64,000 bases of DNA from Macrobrachium rosenbergii (GCF_040412425.1 NC_089749.1:9455162-9519161); one strand, 5' to 3'; shown: positions 1 through 14,148, numbered from the stretch's first letter. Numbers and translations: made by a program. The notes: generated by a model from the sequence alone, not told the origin.

Positions 1-284
1 ACTCATCATAACAATGACAAAATCCCGCTTAGTCACTAAAGGACGCACATACACCCATCTGAAAGCGTACGTGCGCGCGCGCACCGAACCTCAGACATAA
101 ATATCAACTCCTGGTTGCACCAACTACCACCCTCTGTCATATTTGGGGGGGGGGGAGAGATTTCCGCCCTTCCCCCACCCCTCCACAGGAAGGGGGGAGG
201 GGGAATAATATCGACTGCCCTGGGCGTGGTCGAAACAGACAGGTGTATGGGAAGGGGTGCAGGGGGAAGCAGACCTAAATGAGA

Positions 285-960
285 AAGCAGAGAGAGAGAG
301 AGAGAGAAGCAGAAACAGGAGGAGGTAGCGAAAAGGAATAAGGAGGACAAGTAGATAGAGAAGGAGGAATAGGAATAAGGAAGACAAGTAGATAGAGGAG
401 GAATAGGAATAAGGAGGACAAGTAGATAGAGGAGGGGGGGAGGAGGAGGAGGAATAAGGCAGACAAGTAGATAGAGAAGGAGGAATAGTAATAAGGAAGA
501 CAAGTTGATAGAGGAGGAGGAAAAGGAATAAGGAAGACAAGTAAGTAGAGGAGGAGGAATAAGGAAGACAAGTAGATAGAGAAGGAGGAAAAGGAATAAG
601 GAAGACAAGTGGATAGAGAAGGAGGAAAAGGAATAAGGAAAGCAAGTAGATAGAGAAGGAGGAAAAGGAATAAGGAAGACAAGTGGATAGAGGAGGAGGA
701 ATAGGAATAATGAAGACAAGTAGATAGAGAAGGAGGAAAAGGAAGTAGGAAGAAAGGAGGAGGAGGAGGAGTAGGAATAAGGAGGACAAGTAGATAAAGG
801 AGGAAAAGGAATAAGGAAGACAAACAGATAGAGGAGGAGGAGAAAAAGGAATAAGGAAGAAAAGTACACAAAGGAGGAGGAGGAGGAGGAGGAGAAGGAA
901 TAAGGAAGACAAGTAGAAACAGGAGGAAGAAAAGGATGAAGAACACAGAAGGGACGTCGA
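285..960. repeat. Purine-rich minisatellite
   Basis: An imperfect tandem array built on a GGAGGAATAAGGAAGACAAG core followed by TAGATAGAG. Units vary from about 30 to 60 bp by indels of GGA and GGAAAA. The plus strand is almost pure purine. Long open frames across it on the minus strand (S/L/F/P-rich) are by-products of composition and not genes. Confidence 0.9.
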
Positions 961-1198
961 GCTTTCAGCAGAAGCAGGAGGAATAAAAGCAGGAAGAGCA
1001 GGCGGGATTAAAGGAGGAAATGATGCATGAGCAGGAAGGAAGATAAAAAAAAAAAGAGCAGGAGGGGGGATAAAAAAATAACCGAAAGGCGAGATAAACA
1101 CGAACATAAGCAGGAAGGGAAGAAGCAGGAGAAGCGGAAAGGGAGATAAGCATAAGAGAATAAGTAGGAGCAGACGCAAAAGGAGCAATAAGCGTGAA

Positions 1199-1261
<63 letters not shown>

Positions 1262-1470
1262 GGAAAGAAAGATAAAGTGAGAGAGAGAGATAAGGAGAGA
1301 GATAACTAATGATATCTTAAATGGTACCACGTAACGTCATAGCCTTTAAAAGTGGAAAGTATTTTTATCTGGCGCCCCATTAGGGGAAAGAGAGCAACCA
1401 TGACAGCAGCACCTGTTTCCTGAAGTACATTTTCCCTTTCTGATAATGGTGGGTAATGCACGTAGGATGA

Positions 1471-1522
<52 letters not shown>

Positions 1523-1597
1523 TAAAGCTTATCCATCTTTCATGGTGTGAATGTGAATCATATGTACTCTCTCTCCCTCTCTCTCTCTCTCTCTCTC
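1199..1597. repeat. Cluster of AG/CT microsatellites
   Basis: (GA)n at 1,199-1,258, (GA)n at 1,472-1,518 and (CT)n at 1,566-1,597, with unremarkable sequence between. With the preceding minisatellite this makes about 1 kb of nearly continuous polypurine on the plus strand (285-1,258). Confidence 0.95.
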
Positions 1598-1803
1598 ATC
1601 TGCAAACACGCACACACACATGTGTATATATGTGTGTGTGTTTCTATATATGTGTTCGAATACAAACATCATTCAAACACAGCATAAGGAATACAATACC
1701 ATATATGGCCCAAAATCCGTTAAACTCAACAGACCTTGATCGACATCAGTTATGGACGCTCCATACGCCATGTATTCCTAACACGCAGAACGAGGCATAC
1801 AAA

Positions 1804-1836
<33 letters not shown>

Positions 1837-1869
1837 GTTAGCGCACACGTTATTCAACTGCGCGGCATC

Positions 1870-1937
<68 letters not shown>
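1804..1937. repeat. (GA)n and (TA)n microsatellites
   Basis: (GA)n at 1,804-1,834 and a roughly 62-bp (TA)n at 1,874-1,935, separated by about 40 bp of unique sequence. Confidence 0.95.
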
Positions 1938-1940
<3 letters not shown>

Positions 1941-2291
1941 CTGTATACACTATTCATTTGCATAACGGTCTTCTATACATACCTATATCCTCTCCCTTAC
2001 GTTGTATTATAAGACCATCGTGAAAATATAACGTTTTGTTTAATGGCAGTCTGCTACTAAAAAGAAAAAAAAATCGTTTTCTAGAACCTGATTTAAAACT
2101 AATCCGTTTTCCAGGAGTTTTATCTCGGCTACAACTAGAATGTGGAACAGTTCGCCTATAAGTGCAGGTTGTGGAATCTTTTTCCGATCTTCTTCAAATT
2201 TTAAGCGAGGAGCGAATTCATTATTCCTGCTCTCCGCTGATGCTAATAACGTCTCCTGATTTTCTTTAGGTGTATCGGTTTTATTTCCTGT

Positions 2292-2294
<3 letters not shown>

Positions 2295-2345
<51 letters not shown>
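2295..2345. repeat. (CT)n microsatellite
   Basis: A perfect CT tract of about 50 bp. Confidence 0.95.
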
Positions 2346-2347
<2 letters not shown>

Positions 2348-2439
2348 ACTGATTTACCGTTGAAGCTCTCTTGGGTTTATAAAAAGTCAGCTGGCTGTGT
2401 CCATTAGGGTTATCAGCTGACGACTTAAAAATATAAAGA

Positions 2440-3060
2440 AATTGTTTTCTTTCCCTCAAGAAAACCCCTGGAATGTCTTATATTTGATTAAGCACTTGTC
2501 AAGGTTTTTAAAACACAGTTACTTGACAGTGTCTTTTTTCAAAACACACTATTAAAAGATACAAAGAAATGGGTTTCCTTTGCTTAAGAAACCCCCTCGA
2601 AAATCTTATGTTTGATTAAGCACTTGTCAAGGTCTTAGACACAATTCCTAAAGAGTGTCTTGTCTTTTTTCAAAACACACTAATAAAAGGTATAAAGAGA
2701 TTCCTTTCCTTTCCTAAAGAAAACCCCTGGAATGTCTTATATTTGATTAAGCACTTGTCAAGGTTTTTAAAACACAGTTCCTAACTAAATAGTGTCTTTT
2801 TCAAAACACAATATTACAAGATATAAAGAAAATTACTTTCCTTTCCTCAGAAAACCCCTGGAATGTCTGATATTCGATTAAGCACTTGTCAATGTTTTTC
2901 AAACACTGTTCTTAAATAGTGTCTCTTTTCAAAACACACTATTAAATCAAAACTACTACAGCTTTTCCTCGAGTGCAAATTCAACACACCTTTCAAAACA
3001 CACTATTAAATAAAAAATACTGCAGTTCTTCTCGAGTGCAAATTCAACACACAGTAAGAT
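2440..3060. repeat. Tandem repeat of about 130 bp, then about 63 bp x2
   Basis: Four copies of a unit containing CCCCTGGAATGTCTTATATT and GATTAAGCACTTGTCAAGG recur at about 2,465, 2,593, 2,724 and 2,855, a period of 128-131 bp. Two copies of a shorter unit (CACACTATTAAAT ... CTCGAGTGCAAATTCAACAC) follow at about 2,930-3,060. No coding potential is seen. Confidence 0.85.
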
Positions 3061-3354
3061 CTTCCCTGAACTGACATCAAACTTAGCGAATGCGACCCAA
3101 GAGCATTTTATATATAGATATTATCTCGACGTTATCTCTTTTATCTAAAAAGCTGCAGCTATCATTCTTTTTTCATTTTATTCTTTAAAAGGGATTTAGT
3201 AGTTAAGTACAACAAATCCTGTTGTTCGTGCTTTAAACCGAAATACGAAAAGGTACACTTTTGAAATCGGCCGGCGCAGAATTACGTTACTGAACCCTGC
3301 AATAAATTACATTCATAATTTTTAAACTGGATTTTATCGTCTATAAGATAAATA

Positions 3355-3750
3355 ACAAATAAAAAATGAGCAGAAGTTTCTTCGGCGCAATCGAGTTTTC
3401 TGTACAGCCACTACAGCGTATAATCAAGGCTACCGAAACTGGATCTATCTTTCGGTAGTTTCGGTATAATGCTGAATGAACCGCGTCCCATGAAACTTTA
3501 ATCACGGCCCGGTGGTGGCCTGTCCTATATCGTTGCCAGACGCACAATTATTGTTAACTTTAACTTTAAATAAAATAAAAACTACTGAGGCTAGAGGCTG
3601 CAATTTGGTATGTTTGTGATTGGATGGTGGGTGTTCAACATACCAATTTGCAGCCCTCTAGCCTCAGTGGTTTGAGATCTGAGGGCGGACAGAAAAAGTG
3701 CGGACGGACAGACAAAGCCAGCACAACCGTTTTCTTTTCAGAAAACTAAA
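3355..3750 (+). mobile_element. Dispersed foldback repeat, copy 1 of 5
   Basis: Member of a roughly 380-bp family found five times in this window. One end carries TTCTTCGGCGCAATCGAG and the other ends GACGGACAGACAAAGCC plus TTTTCTTTTCAGAAAACT. Internally ACTACTGAGGCTAGAGG and its near reverse complement (CCTCTAGCCTCAGT) form a large hairpin around ATTTGGTATG and CATACCAA. No protein is encoded. It is a SINE or non-autonomous DNA element; the family name is not known to me. Confidence 0.8.
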
Positions 3751-4019
3751 AATTATGTGAAATGACTCAAAGCACTTTTCTTCATATAAAAAAACAATGA
3801 AATAAATGGGCAATAAACACGTAACTCAATGTATTGGTATTTGAGAATCTTCAGTGCGGTTGGACCTAGAGTATGGGGATAAAAGTCATTAACTTACGGT
3901 GCATAAATACATAAGTAGATACATAAATTATACAGACGTAAATAAATACGGATATATGTATATATATGTATATTTATATATGTATATTTATATATAAATA
4001 AATAAATAAATAAATATAC

Positions 4020-5526
<1,507 letters not shown>

Positions 5527-5559
5527 ACTCCACAGTTACATCGTACTACAGATAGGTAA

Positions 5560-5624
5560 AGATTAATCTCTCTTTAAAATATTATCTATCAGTATTGTAT
5601 CACGAATATAATGGAGTTTGTTAG

Positions 5625-5664
<40 letters not shown>

Positions 5665-5982
5665 GTCTGCCTTTCTTTCTCTCTCTGTTTACAAACAACA
5701 GAAAAGAGAGAGAAACACGAACCTTTAAACCATGTACCTTTTTTTGCCTCTCTCTCTTTGTTTACAAACAACAGACGAGAGAGAGAGAGAGAGAGAGAGA
5801 ACCTTATAGACCAAGTACCCTTCGCAGCTCAGACACCCTTGACCTGTTCCGTAACCTTCAAATCTCTTCAGCCAATATATCCTTCCGTCCCTCTTGGAAT
5901 CCAGTGCCTACTTTCTCTTCGCGCATGCGTCATAACAGCAAAGATAAAACTACATCATTATAACAGAGGGTATAACTTTTGC

Positions 5983-6040
<58 letters not shown>
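5560..6040. repeat. CT/GA tracts with duplicated GTTTACAAACAACAG
   Basis: (CT)n at 5,626-5,661, (GA)n at 5,774-5,800 and (GA)n at 5,986-6,038. The phrase CTCTCTNTGTTTACAAACAA occurs at about 5,680 and 5,752, each time preceded by CT repeats and followed by GA repeats, giving snap-back potential. Confidence 0.85.
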
Positions 6041-6713
6041 AACCAGATTAAATTTACATCATCCAAGAAGTTCTCACTTATTCGTTCACTTTCTACAATG
6101 TATTTCAAGTAAAAATAAAAATGAAAAAAATGAATTATATGATGAAATGGCAGAGCCCAAATTATTTTAAGCCTAAAAAATTATCATCTTTTCAAACCCG
6201 GGCCACTGGGTCTATTCTATACCACCTTAGCAGAGGTTACGCCAAGGCTGGTTTGTGACAAACCAGTTCCTATAAACAAATACGCAAATTACCATCGACT
6301 AAAGTTATTTATATTCGTCCTAAAATTCTATTACCAGTGATTTATATCATTATCTATACTAAAAAAAGATTCGATAACTGAAAATAATATTCTAAAACAA
6401 AGAAAAACCAACTAAAACCAAACTGCAGTTGCTACGAACTTTTCAAGTTTTTCTCAACGTTGAAATAAAAAAAACATGCACCCTAGAATGATACAAGTTG
6501 TTCTACAAAGTCATCTTCTGTGTGATATCGGAGCAGAACAAGAGGTAGAGAACAAAACAACGTAGCAACCTATGTCAGCAACATCTAATTTAACTTGAAA
6601 TGTCGGTTAAAAATAAAAAAATAAAAAAAACTACGTAAAAAGCACCCTTCCGTTTGGCCTAGAGATAATGGCGTAACCTCGGGCTCTTGAAACTAGTATT
6701 ACCAACGGTCGTT

Positions 6714-6715
<2 letters not shown>
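6040..6715. other. No feature recognised
   Basis: AT-rich unique-looking sequence. No gene, splice-consistent open frame or repeat family was recognised. Confidence 0.5.
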
Positions 6716-6798
<83 letters not shown>

Positions 6799-6799
6799 A
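6716..6799. repeat. (CT)n(CA)n compound microsatellite
   Basis: About 58 bp of CT followed directly by about 25 bp of CA. Confidence 0.95.
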
Positions 6800-6970
6800 T
6801 CGCCATGTTTTCATCTTCATATAAACGCAACCAGGTGCTCTTTATATCCCTCACAAACACGCAATTGACTTTGTTAATTTAATCATCTGTACGAGAAGCA
6901 TCTCCACTCCGGTAAGATGGGGAGAACAGGTGTGCGTTAAACTGTGCTGTGAAGTTTCTTCCTTCCTTCA

Positions 6971-7000
6971 AGCACCAGGTGTGTTCCGGAACACCTGTTC
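6971..7000. promoter_or_regulatory. E-box/ETS-like palindrome
   Basis: GTGTTCCGGAACAC at 6,981-6,994 is a perfect 14-bp palindrome centred on TTCCGGAA (an ETS-type double site), flanked by CAGGTG and CACCTG E-boxes. No transcription unit is seen beside it, so a regulatory role is only possible. Confidence 0.25.
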
Positions 7001-7775
7001 TGTGCTGTGCTTACTAACAGATGCCTGAGGCAGCGCTTCTTCAAGAGTTACATAACCTGTGAGAGTAATTACGTATTCATTACTAAGCGTTATTCATCAC
7101 TTCCTTTTAAAAATGGTAATTGGCACCTATCATTAACCTAAGCATCTTCGTTGCCGAGTCAACTCTTACAGATTCTTATTTTAGTTTACTCCGTTAATAT
7201 CATCATAAACAATTCATCTTTAGTTGTTTAGTGATTTTTTAAAATGAATAAAACGCAGTTTTAATTAATTTAAAATAAATTAAACGCAGTTGACGAAGGA
7301 ACATTAGGCCTATGCTGTAATGCGTGCGCATGCGCTCTTCACCGACGATATTTTAAAAAACATTAGCCGAATGACCTTGCAATGAATTATGTTTCCTTGA
7401 GGACTGATGCAATCTCCATAACGTAGCAAAATGCAAATGTCCTTCCCTGTCTCATTCATATGCAAATGACAGATTTGCAAAGACATTAGACTAAACATGA
7501 GAGAGGTAAATGCAGAATTTTCTCCACGTCGTTAGTGAGTTTCCAGACGCCTTTATTCGTTACCACTGTTTTCTTGCAAAAATCAAAATTCTGTAACTTA
7601 AATCTATATGTATTTGCGACTGATTTAACATTGAACACTGAATGAGACTTTGCTTGACGTTTTCGAACGTAAATATTCAAGATAGGTCTATACCAACAGA
7701 GACCAAACCACATTACGATAGCGTGAAGTATCTCCGCATTTAGAACCTCGCGGTTGGTTCAAAACTTCAAATCCA
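7000..7775. other. No feature recognised
   Basis: Unique-looking sequence without supported exons. The two short open frames on the minus strand at 7,310-7,713 show no recognisable domain. Confidence 0.5.
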
Positions 7776-7776
7776 C

Positions 7777-7778
<2 letters not shown>

Positions 7779-7831
<53 letters not shown>
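7779..7831. repeat. (GA)n microsatellite
   Basis: A perfect GA tract of about 52 bp. Confidence 0.95.
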
Positions 7832-7834
<3 letters not shown>

Positions 7835-9135
7835 CAGCTAGCCCAGGTGGGATCATGTGTGTGTATTTTGGCGGTCCTCCTCAGGGGGAGTCTTCTTTGA
7901 ATACATCACCCACGCAGTATCGTTGCAAACACCAAGTGGGAGGAGCCAAAATTAAGGGTTGGTACCTCCATATGGTAAGGTTAATCTTGGGGCTTTTGTG
8001 CCTATGACTCTCGAGAGGCGTTTAGCGTATCATTTGTTTATTTTCTATAATTATTTTAGAAATTTATTAACTATAAAAGGTAATTATTATCTTTACCTAA
8101 CCTATTTCAGCCACACTGTACCAGAATTATCAAGTTAATGTAAATTCTATACTTAAGACTTGGGCAAAAAAAAAAAAAAAACTTCCATTTAACTTAGCAG
8201 GTTGACAATCGGCTCAAATATTCTAATTATAAGACGTGATTTTCGTAGGTTTTTCTACCAATTAACAAAGAGTTTTTCTTTTATTTCCAGGCCCAATGTA
8301 CGCAAGAAGATGCTGCCAAGTCTAAAATACAGGCTATAAAGACTAAAGTATACGGCCGTGGTCATTTGTCTTAAACTGACTCATTGTAATTATTTACTGA
8401 ATCTAAATCTCCTTGTTTTTAGTTTTTTTAAGTACCTACGTGGCTTCAAATTACTATATACCTGCTTTTATTTGTTCGTTCAAGTTCCCACGTAGCGTAA
8501 AACGAATCTATTTTCTTTATTTTCCCGGTTCTCAGGGCTTCATGTAACCCACTGCCACTCGCTGAAGACTTGTCTACGCCCCTGTCTTTACAAGGGCGTC
8601 TCCTTCGTCTGCCACTATTCCAGTAGCGGTTATTTTTTTTTTTTTATCGCATTAATGATATTTCGTTAGAGCATAAGTTTCAGATTTATGGCCCAAAACA
8701 GTTTCCAATTCTAGTACCATACCCGCCATGATGTAAACTGTGTCTGCATTTATGGGAACTGTTTCACCCAGTTGCAGGTGGAGTCTATGGCTGCATCCAT
8801 TGAAAACAGGTTTTGAAAACAAATAACAAGAAACTGGTAAATCCCTGATTCAGTTCCTATTGACGACAGCTCATAATTCTCAAGAAAGTCAACAATTTTC
8901 TGATCTGGAGAAACATTTCAACGTCAGGAAAAACTACTCAGCACAAACAGCTAGAAATTACGTCCGTCAAACATTTCGTATTACATTCACGGGCCGGACA
9001 TCACCAAGCAGCAGCTGACGGCAATCAAGGGAATCGTGACGGCGCAGAAAATGTCGGAATAAACCCCATTTTATTACGGCAGTTTGGTATCCCGCTTGTA
9101 GGGGTGGAATCAAAATGGCCTCCTATTGCGTTTTA
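7835..9135. other. No feature recognised
   Basis: Unique-looking AT-rich sequence with short poly(A)/poly(T) runs at 8,166 and 8,634. No supported gene. Confidence 0.5.
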
Positions 9136-9139
9136 GGTT

Positions 9140-9655
9140 TAGGCTATTGGGTGGGTGTTTCGTAAGGGGTTTCCTTAACGGGAAGGAAGGGGGAAAAGGG
9201 AGAGGGTTGCTGTAGGCCTATACGGTGAGTCTTTCGTAAGGGGTTTCCCTAACGGAGATGGAAAGAAGGGGAATGGGAGGGGGTGTTGCTCTAAGGCCTA
9301 GGCCTATAGAGTGGGTCTTTCGTAAGGGGTTTCCTTAACGGAGAGGGAAGGAAGGGGGAAAAAGGAGGGGAGTTGCTGTAGGCCTAGACGGTAAGTCTTT
9401 CATAAGGGGTGTCCTTAATGGAGAGGAGGGGAAGGGTGAAAGGGAGGGGGGTTGCTGTAGGCCTACAAGGTGAGTCTTTACGGGTATCCTTAACGGGGGA
9501 AGGAAGGGGTGTTGTTGTAGGCCTACAGGGTGGGTCTTTCGTAATGGGTGTCCTTAATGGGGAGGGATGTATGAGGAGGGGTTACTGTAGGCCTATAGGG
9601 TGGACCTTTCGTAAGGGGCGTCCTCTAGGGGGGGAGGGGTGTTGCTGTACGCCTA
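9140..9655. repeat. G-rich minisatellite, about 75-bp unit, 7 copies
   Basis: The unit contains GTAGGCCTATAGGGTGGGTC, then TTTCGTAAGGGGTTTCCTTA and ACGG with a G-rich tail (GGAAGGAAGGGG). Units differ in the G-run lengths. The open frame at 9,409-9,660 is a by-product of the array. Confidence 0.85.
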
Positions 9656-10286
9656 TATGAATAGCAAGGGCGTTATCTGAGAGACCAGTATAAAGATGAA
9701 GGACAAGATACGGCTTTCCTTTCACATTATTTAATGCCGTCACCGACCGCAAAGAGACGAGCTGATATATATTTCACCTTTGCAAATGCTCGAATGGTAC
9801 TTAGCCTGTCTAAAAGTAGTAAATAAAACCCAATATTTCTTGTAACTGATAATATACACAAAAAAAAAAACAATGAAAAAGTGATTTAAGGTTTACTTTC
9901 TCCCTGTCTAGCAATACTCATCTTTCCTTGTTCCTCCCCCACACATCTCGATGTGATTTTGTTTCCTTCTCTCTGTGGCTCATAGGCCTATTGCCTAATG
10001 GGGTCAGGGGGAACGGCTGACCATAACGTCCCCTGTGGGAATTTTGTTAGCATTTGCCAGCTGATTAAGGGGAAATGTGTGGACCAAAGACTTCATGGAA
10101 ATATATAGCAGTTATATTAGGGATTGCGTATCTGTTATTTCTGTTTACAAAGGACTTTCTCTTTCTTGGTGTGATATGACGTTATTGTTCGCGTTTGGGG
10201 TTAGGCCTAGGTTTTTATTTTCTGAGGAAGAAAGTGGTTTTATCCAGTTTATTATAGAATTTGTTAATGAGAGGGTCTTTTTAGAC

Positions 10287-10379
10287 TCTCTCTCTCTCTC
10301 TCTCTCTGTTACTCACACTACAAAATATAAATATGGTTGTACATTTAATTGATAGGTGTGTGTGTGTGTATATATATAC

Positions 10380-10446
<67 letters not shown>
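10287..10446. repeat. (CT)n, (TG)n(TA)n(GA)n microsatellites
   Basis: (CT)n at 10,287-10,308, then a compound TG-TA-GA tract at 10,350-10,446. Confidence 0.95.
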
Positions 10447-10448
<2 letters not shown>

Positions 10449-10624
10449 AAACGCCTTTATCTCCTCATAAGGTATGACGCCAAAGGGGATTATCCTTCTG
10501 GAATTCAGTAAATATATCTATGGGATGCGGTTGCTAGCACCACGCCCTGCCCCCTGGATGTGCAGGGACCCCTATGTGCAGACGGCGTCTGCCTTGTCTC
10601 AATAGTACAACCAGTTAATTATAT

Positions 10625-10627
10625 ACA

Positions 10628-10692
<65 letters not shown>
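10625..10692. repeat. (TA)n microsatellite
   Basis: A pure TA tract of about 66 bp. Confidence 0.95.
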
Positions 10693-10695
<3 letters not shown>

Positions 10696-10697
10696 TT

Positions 10698-10788
10698 TCT
10701 GACCCACATCAGGATCGACCCAGGTCTTTCAATTGAAAAGCAAGGATGCTGCCCGGGGTTCGATCCCGATGTGAGTTAGAAATCTACT
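10698..10788 (+). repeat. tRNA-like foldback remnant
   Basis: TCTGACCCACATCAGGATCG and GATCCCGATGTGAGTTAGA form the imperfect arms of a roughly 90-nt hairpin. The right arm includes GGTTCGATCCC, a match to the RNA polymerase III B-box, as in tRNA-derived SINEs. No full cloverleaf was drawn, so a functional tRNA is not claimed. Confidence 0.4.
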
Positions 10789-11284
10789 TCTGTTCCACAC
10801 GTGATTGTGTGCTGGTTACTTCTAACAAATACTCACACATATATATACATATATATATACATACATATATATATATATTATATATGTATGTATGTATGTA
10901 TTGCCAACAATAAAAAACAACTTGACCAAATAACCAACCCAAAGAAAAACAACAGTGACAAACAACTACAAAGAAAATGAAAGCTATATTGTACATCATA
11001 TACAGTAACGAGAAAAAAAATAAAACAAATTAAAATAATTTTTAAAAATAACGAAAAATCAAACGCAAATAAAAAGTATACAAAAGATAGGAAGTCACAA
11101 AACCAACTCAAAACTCTGTGTGTGTGTGGTATTCTTGTTTTCAAAGCTGACCCTGACCTTTGACCACTGCCGGGCTCGCAACCCCACCATTTGCTAACCG
11201 CGGAGGCGCATATGTTCAAACGACCTGAGGCTGTCCATTGCTAACGTGCACCTGCCTAAGTGACAGATTGAAAGATTTCAAGAA

Positions 11285-11307
11285 GTCTCTCTCTCTCTCT
11301 CTCTCAT

Positions 11308-11403
<96 letters not shown>

Positions 11404-11431
11404 CACTTGGTGCAAAATCAAAATTTTTAAG

Positions 11432-11469
<38 letters not shown>

Positions 11470-11583
11470 AAGAAAGCTAATGAGTATACAGTGCCGCTAA
11501 TGTATATGCATATGTCCATGATGGGAAATCACCGGACAATTCATCATTCTAATTGCATTGCCTCCAAGGGAATCCTGTTGGGC

Positions 11584-11648
<65 letters not shown>
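11285..11648. repeat. Microsatellite cluster CT, TA, GA, TG, GA
   Basis: (CT)n 11,285-11,306, (TA)n 11,310-11,359, (GA)n 11,359-11,401, (TG)n 11,434-11,468 and (GA)n 11,589-11,648. Confidence 0.95.
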
Positions 11649-11649
<1 letters not shown>

Positions 11650-12165
11650 CCGTTCACTTCATAAACAATTACTGTAATACTCTGCTTCAATGTGATACGA
11701 AGAAAATTATTAATAATAATAAATGACCCAATTCTCAGAATGAATATTAAACTGTTGCAAAAACTTCATTTTTACATAACACAAAGTTATAGAATAAAAC
11801 TTGTCAGGAAACTCAAATTGTATGGCATTTTTACCGTTTCTACCTCATTAAATGCTGGAGTAACACGACAAAATGAAAATACATAATCATTTCCATTCTG
11901 AGAACGTAACCCAGGAAGAAATACACAAGAAATAAACGCAAAAAATTGAGGAGCTAAGTAAAATACACCAAGCAACCCAAATATAAAACGTATATTTACT
12001 ATTTATACCTTATTAAATAAAGTATAAAACGACAAACTAAAAACACGTAATCATTTCCATGCTGAGAATATAACGCAGGATCTACCTCAGTGTTTGTAAA
12101 CAAATAAACAAAACGAACAAAAAGTAAAACATATTACAGGACCTGCTGCTACTGCTGCTTGGCGG

Positions 12166-12260
12166 CACGTTTTGGCAACCAGCCAATAGAAGACGTCGCC
12201 GGCGACGTCAGGCGAAGCCTCTCTCTCTCTCTCTCTCTCCGCCTATGACTCACATGTAAT
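12166..12260. promoter_or_regulatory. CpG-rich patch with CCAAT and an 18-bp palindrome
   Basis: AGCCAATAG (CCAAT box) is followed by GACGTCGCCGGCGACGTC at 12,192-12,209, a perfect 18-bp palindrome holding two GACGTC half-sites. A (CT)n tract and ATGACTCA (AP-1-like) come next. It looks like a promoter in AT-rich surroundings, but no adjacent coding exon was found. Confidence 0.3.
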
Positions 12261-12528
12261 CCTATTTATTCTAGGCGCATCTCACCATCTACACGGCTCC
12301 AGTGCAATTGTATAACGCTGCATGACGACGAATGCCGTCATTCATTCGTGGTATTACTTTTGAATAACAATCTCTTACATTTTGAAAGTTTTTCGAATTG
12401 GCGGGAACCTGGACTCTCTGCCTCCTTAAAGTTGTAGTACTAACGCGACGTTATCATCGAACGTCGGCCTAACTTTGTTTTGCTTGCTATCACTTAGGGT
12501 AGGGTCTCATTAGTCATTTACATAATTA

Positions 12529-12529
<1 letters not shown>

Positions 12530-12593
<64 letters not shown>

Positions 12594-12902
12594 GCCAAGT
12601 AAGGAAATAAGCTTACCACAAACATCTACGAACAGCTGGGAAGTGGAAAACACATCAGTTTTTCGTACGTATTGTAAACATATGACAGGAACATTTATAT
12701 AAAAAAAAACTAGAGAGAGAGAGAGAGAGAGAGAGAATTTCAACCCTTGTAAACAGCATCTACTAATAACAGCAATGGCTTTGCAGCGTAATCATATTCA
12801 GCCAACCCTTAAACCGCCAAATGTTTGTCATTTGTTTTCGAGACAAGTAATAAAGCAAGCATTATAATTTACTTTGCAAGGAACCGCATACGTTGAATAT
12901 AT

Positions 12903-12965
<63 letters not shown>
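12530..12965. repeat. Three (GA)n microsatellites
   Basis: GA tracts at 12,530-12,591, 12,713-12,735 and 12,906-12,965. Confidence 0.95.
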
Positions 12966-12967
<2 letters not shown>

Positions 12968-13184
12968 CTTCATACTGCACTATACAATTGACATGGATGT
13001 GCCGATACAAGGGTAGTTAATGTACTGATTACTAATGTTGATCGTAACATTGATGGTGATATGAAGCTAATGGCAATGAATTATTCAGATTATAAACAAG
13101 AAACTAATGTTTATTATCCATTTATTTATTAATACACAAACTATATATTTATAGATACATTTACAAATTAGATACATGGCTAGA

Positions 13185-13645
13185 TTTATAGATTATAGCT
13201 ATTGGAACAAACTAACACCAAGGTTCCTCTTACATCTGGCTCTCTCAGTATCGGTCTATGAAACTAAACTCACCCTTCACCGCCCGCCCCCCCTCACCCT
13301 CTGCCACCAGTTATCTATTTACTTATCAATGCATACTATATACAGTATAGATATATATACATATATATATAGATACATATAAATATAAATAGCTTTTGGA
13401 ACAAACTAACACCAAAATTACTGTTTCAACACCTGGCTCTCTCAGAGTATCGGTCTATGAAACAGCACTTCCCACACCCCACCCCGCCCCCATTTATCTA
13501 TTTATTCATCAATGCATACTATATATATATAGTATACAGACAGATATATATATATATAGATACCTGGCTCTCTCAGAGTATCGGTCTATAAAACTGCACT
13601 TTCCACACACACACCCACCCCAACTCTGCCACCTACTATAACACA
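13185..13645. repeat. Imperfect tandem repeat, 3 copies
   Basis: TGGCTCTCTCAGAGTATCGG and TCTATGAAAC recur at about 13,237, 13,434 and 13,564. Each is followed by a C-rich stretch and, in two copies, by TCAATGCATACTATATA. Spacing is uneven (197 and 130 bp). Confidence 0.75.
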
Positions 13646-14074
13646 TCCCATGGCATCGATCGTTAGGAATGTCTGACCGTTGGTAACTCTGCATCCTACT
13701 AACCTTCATCATATCCTTGAGGACCCTCACTGTAGTAGCATAGCATCCTATCTAGTTCTGGAGGCAATTTGAAATGAGCACCCTTGTCTCGACACCGCGG
13801 GAGGGGTGAGGAGTTAGTACGAGTTAGGAGCGAGAAGATTTTAGCATTTCTTTATAACGAGTCTTCCTCATTCTCCTTTATTTTAGGTGTCTTATCTTTT
13901 TATCCTTCTCTTCTTTAGCCTTATTCAAGCTATTGCTGAATCTTACTAACACAACAGAGTGGTTTTACAAAGAAAAACAGTATAGAGAATGATTAATAAA
14001 AAGATTAGATTATATACCTCAAATCAACATGGCGAAGTGAAGTTTGTATACCAAAAAATAGACCTATATATGTA

Positions 14075-14103
14075 TACACACACACACACATACATATATA
14101 TAT

Positions 14104-14148
<45 letters not shown>

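Noticed and set aside
36..1330. Long minus-strand open frames of 121-354 codons
   Set aside because: They are S/L/F/P-rich reading of the purine minisatellite and (GA)n tracts, overlap each other in several frames, and have no domain.
1630..2023. Open frames with RERERE and YIYIYI runs
   Set aside because: They are translations of (GA)n and (TA)n. The same applies to similar frames at 5,281-6,170, 11,434, 12,510, 15,091-15,866, 31,012-31,762, 45,559 and others.
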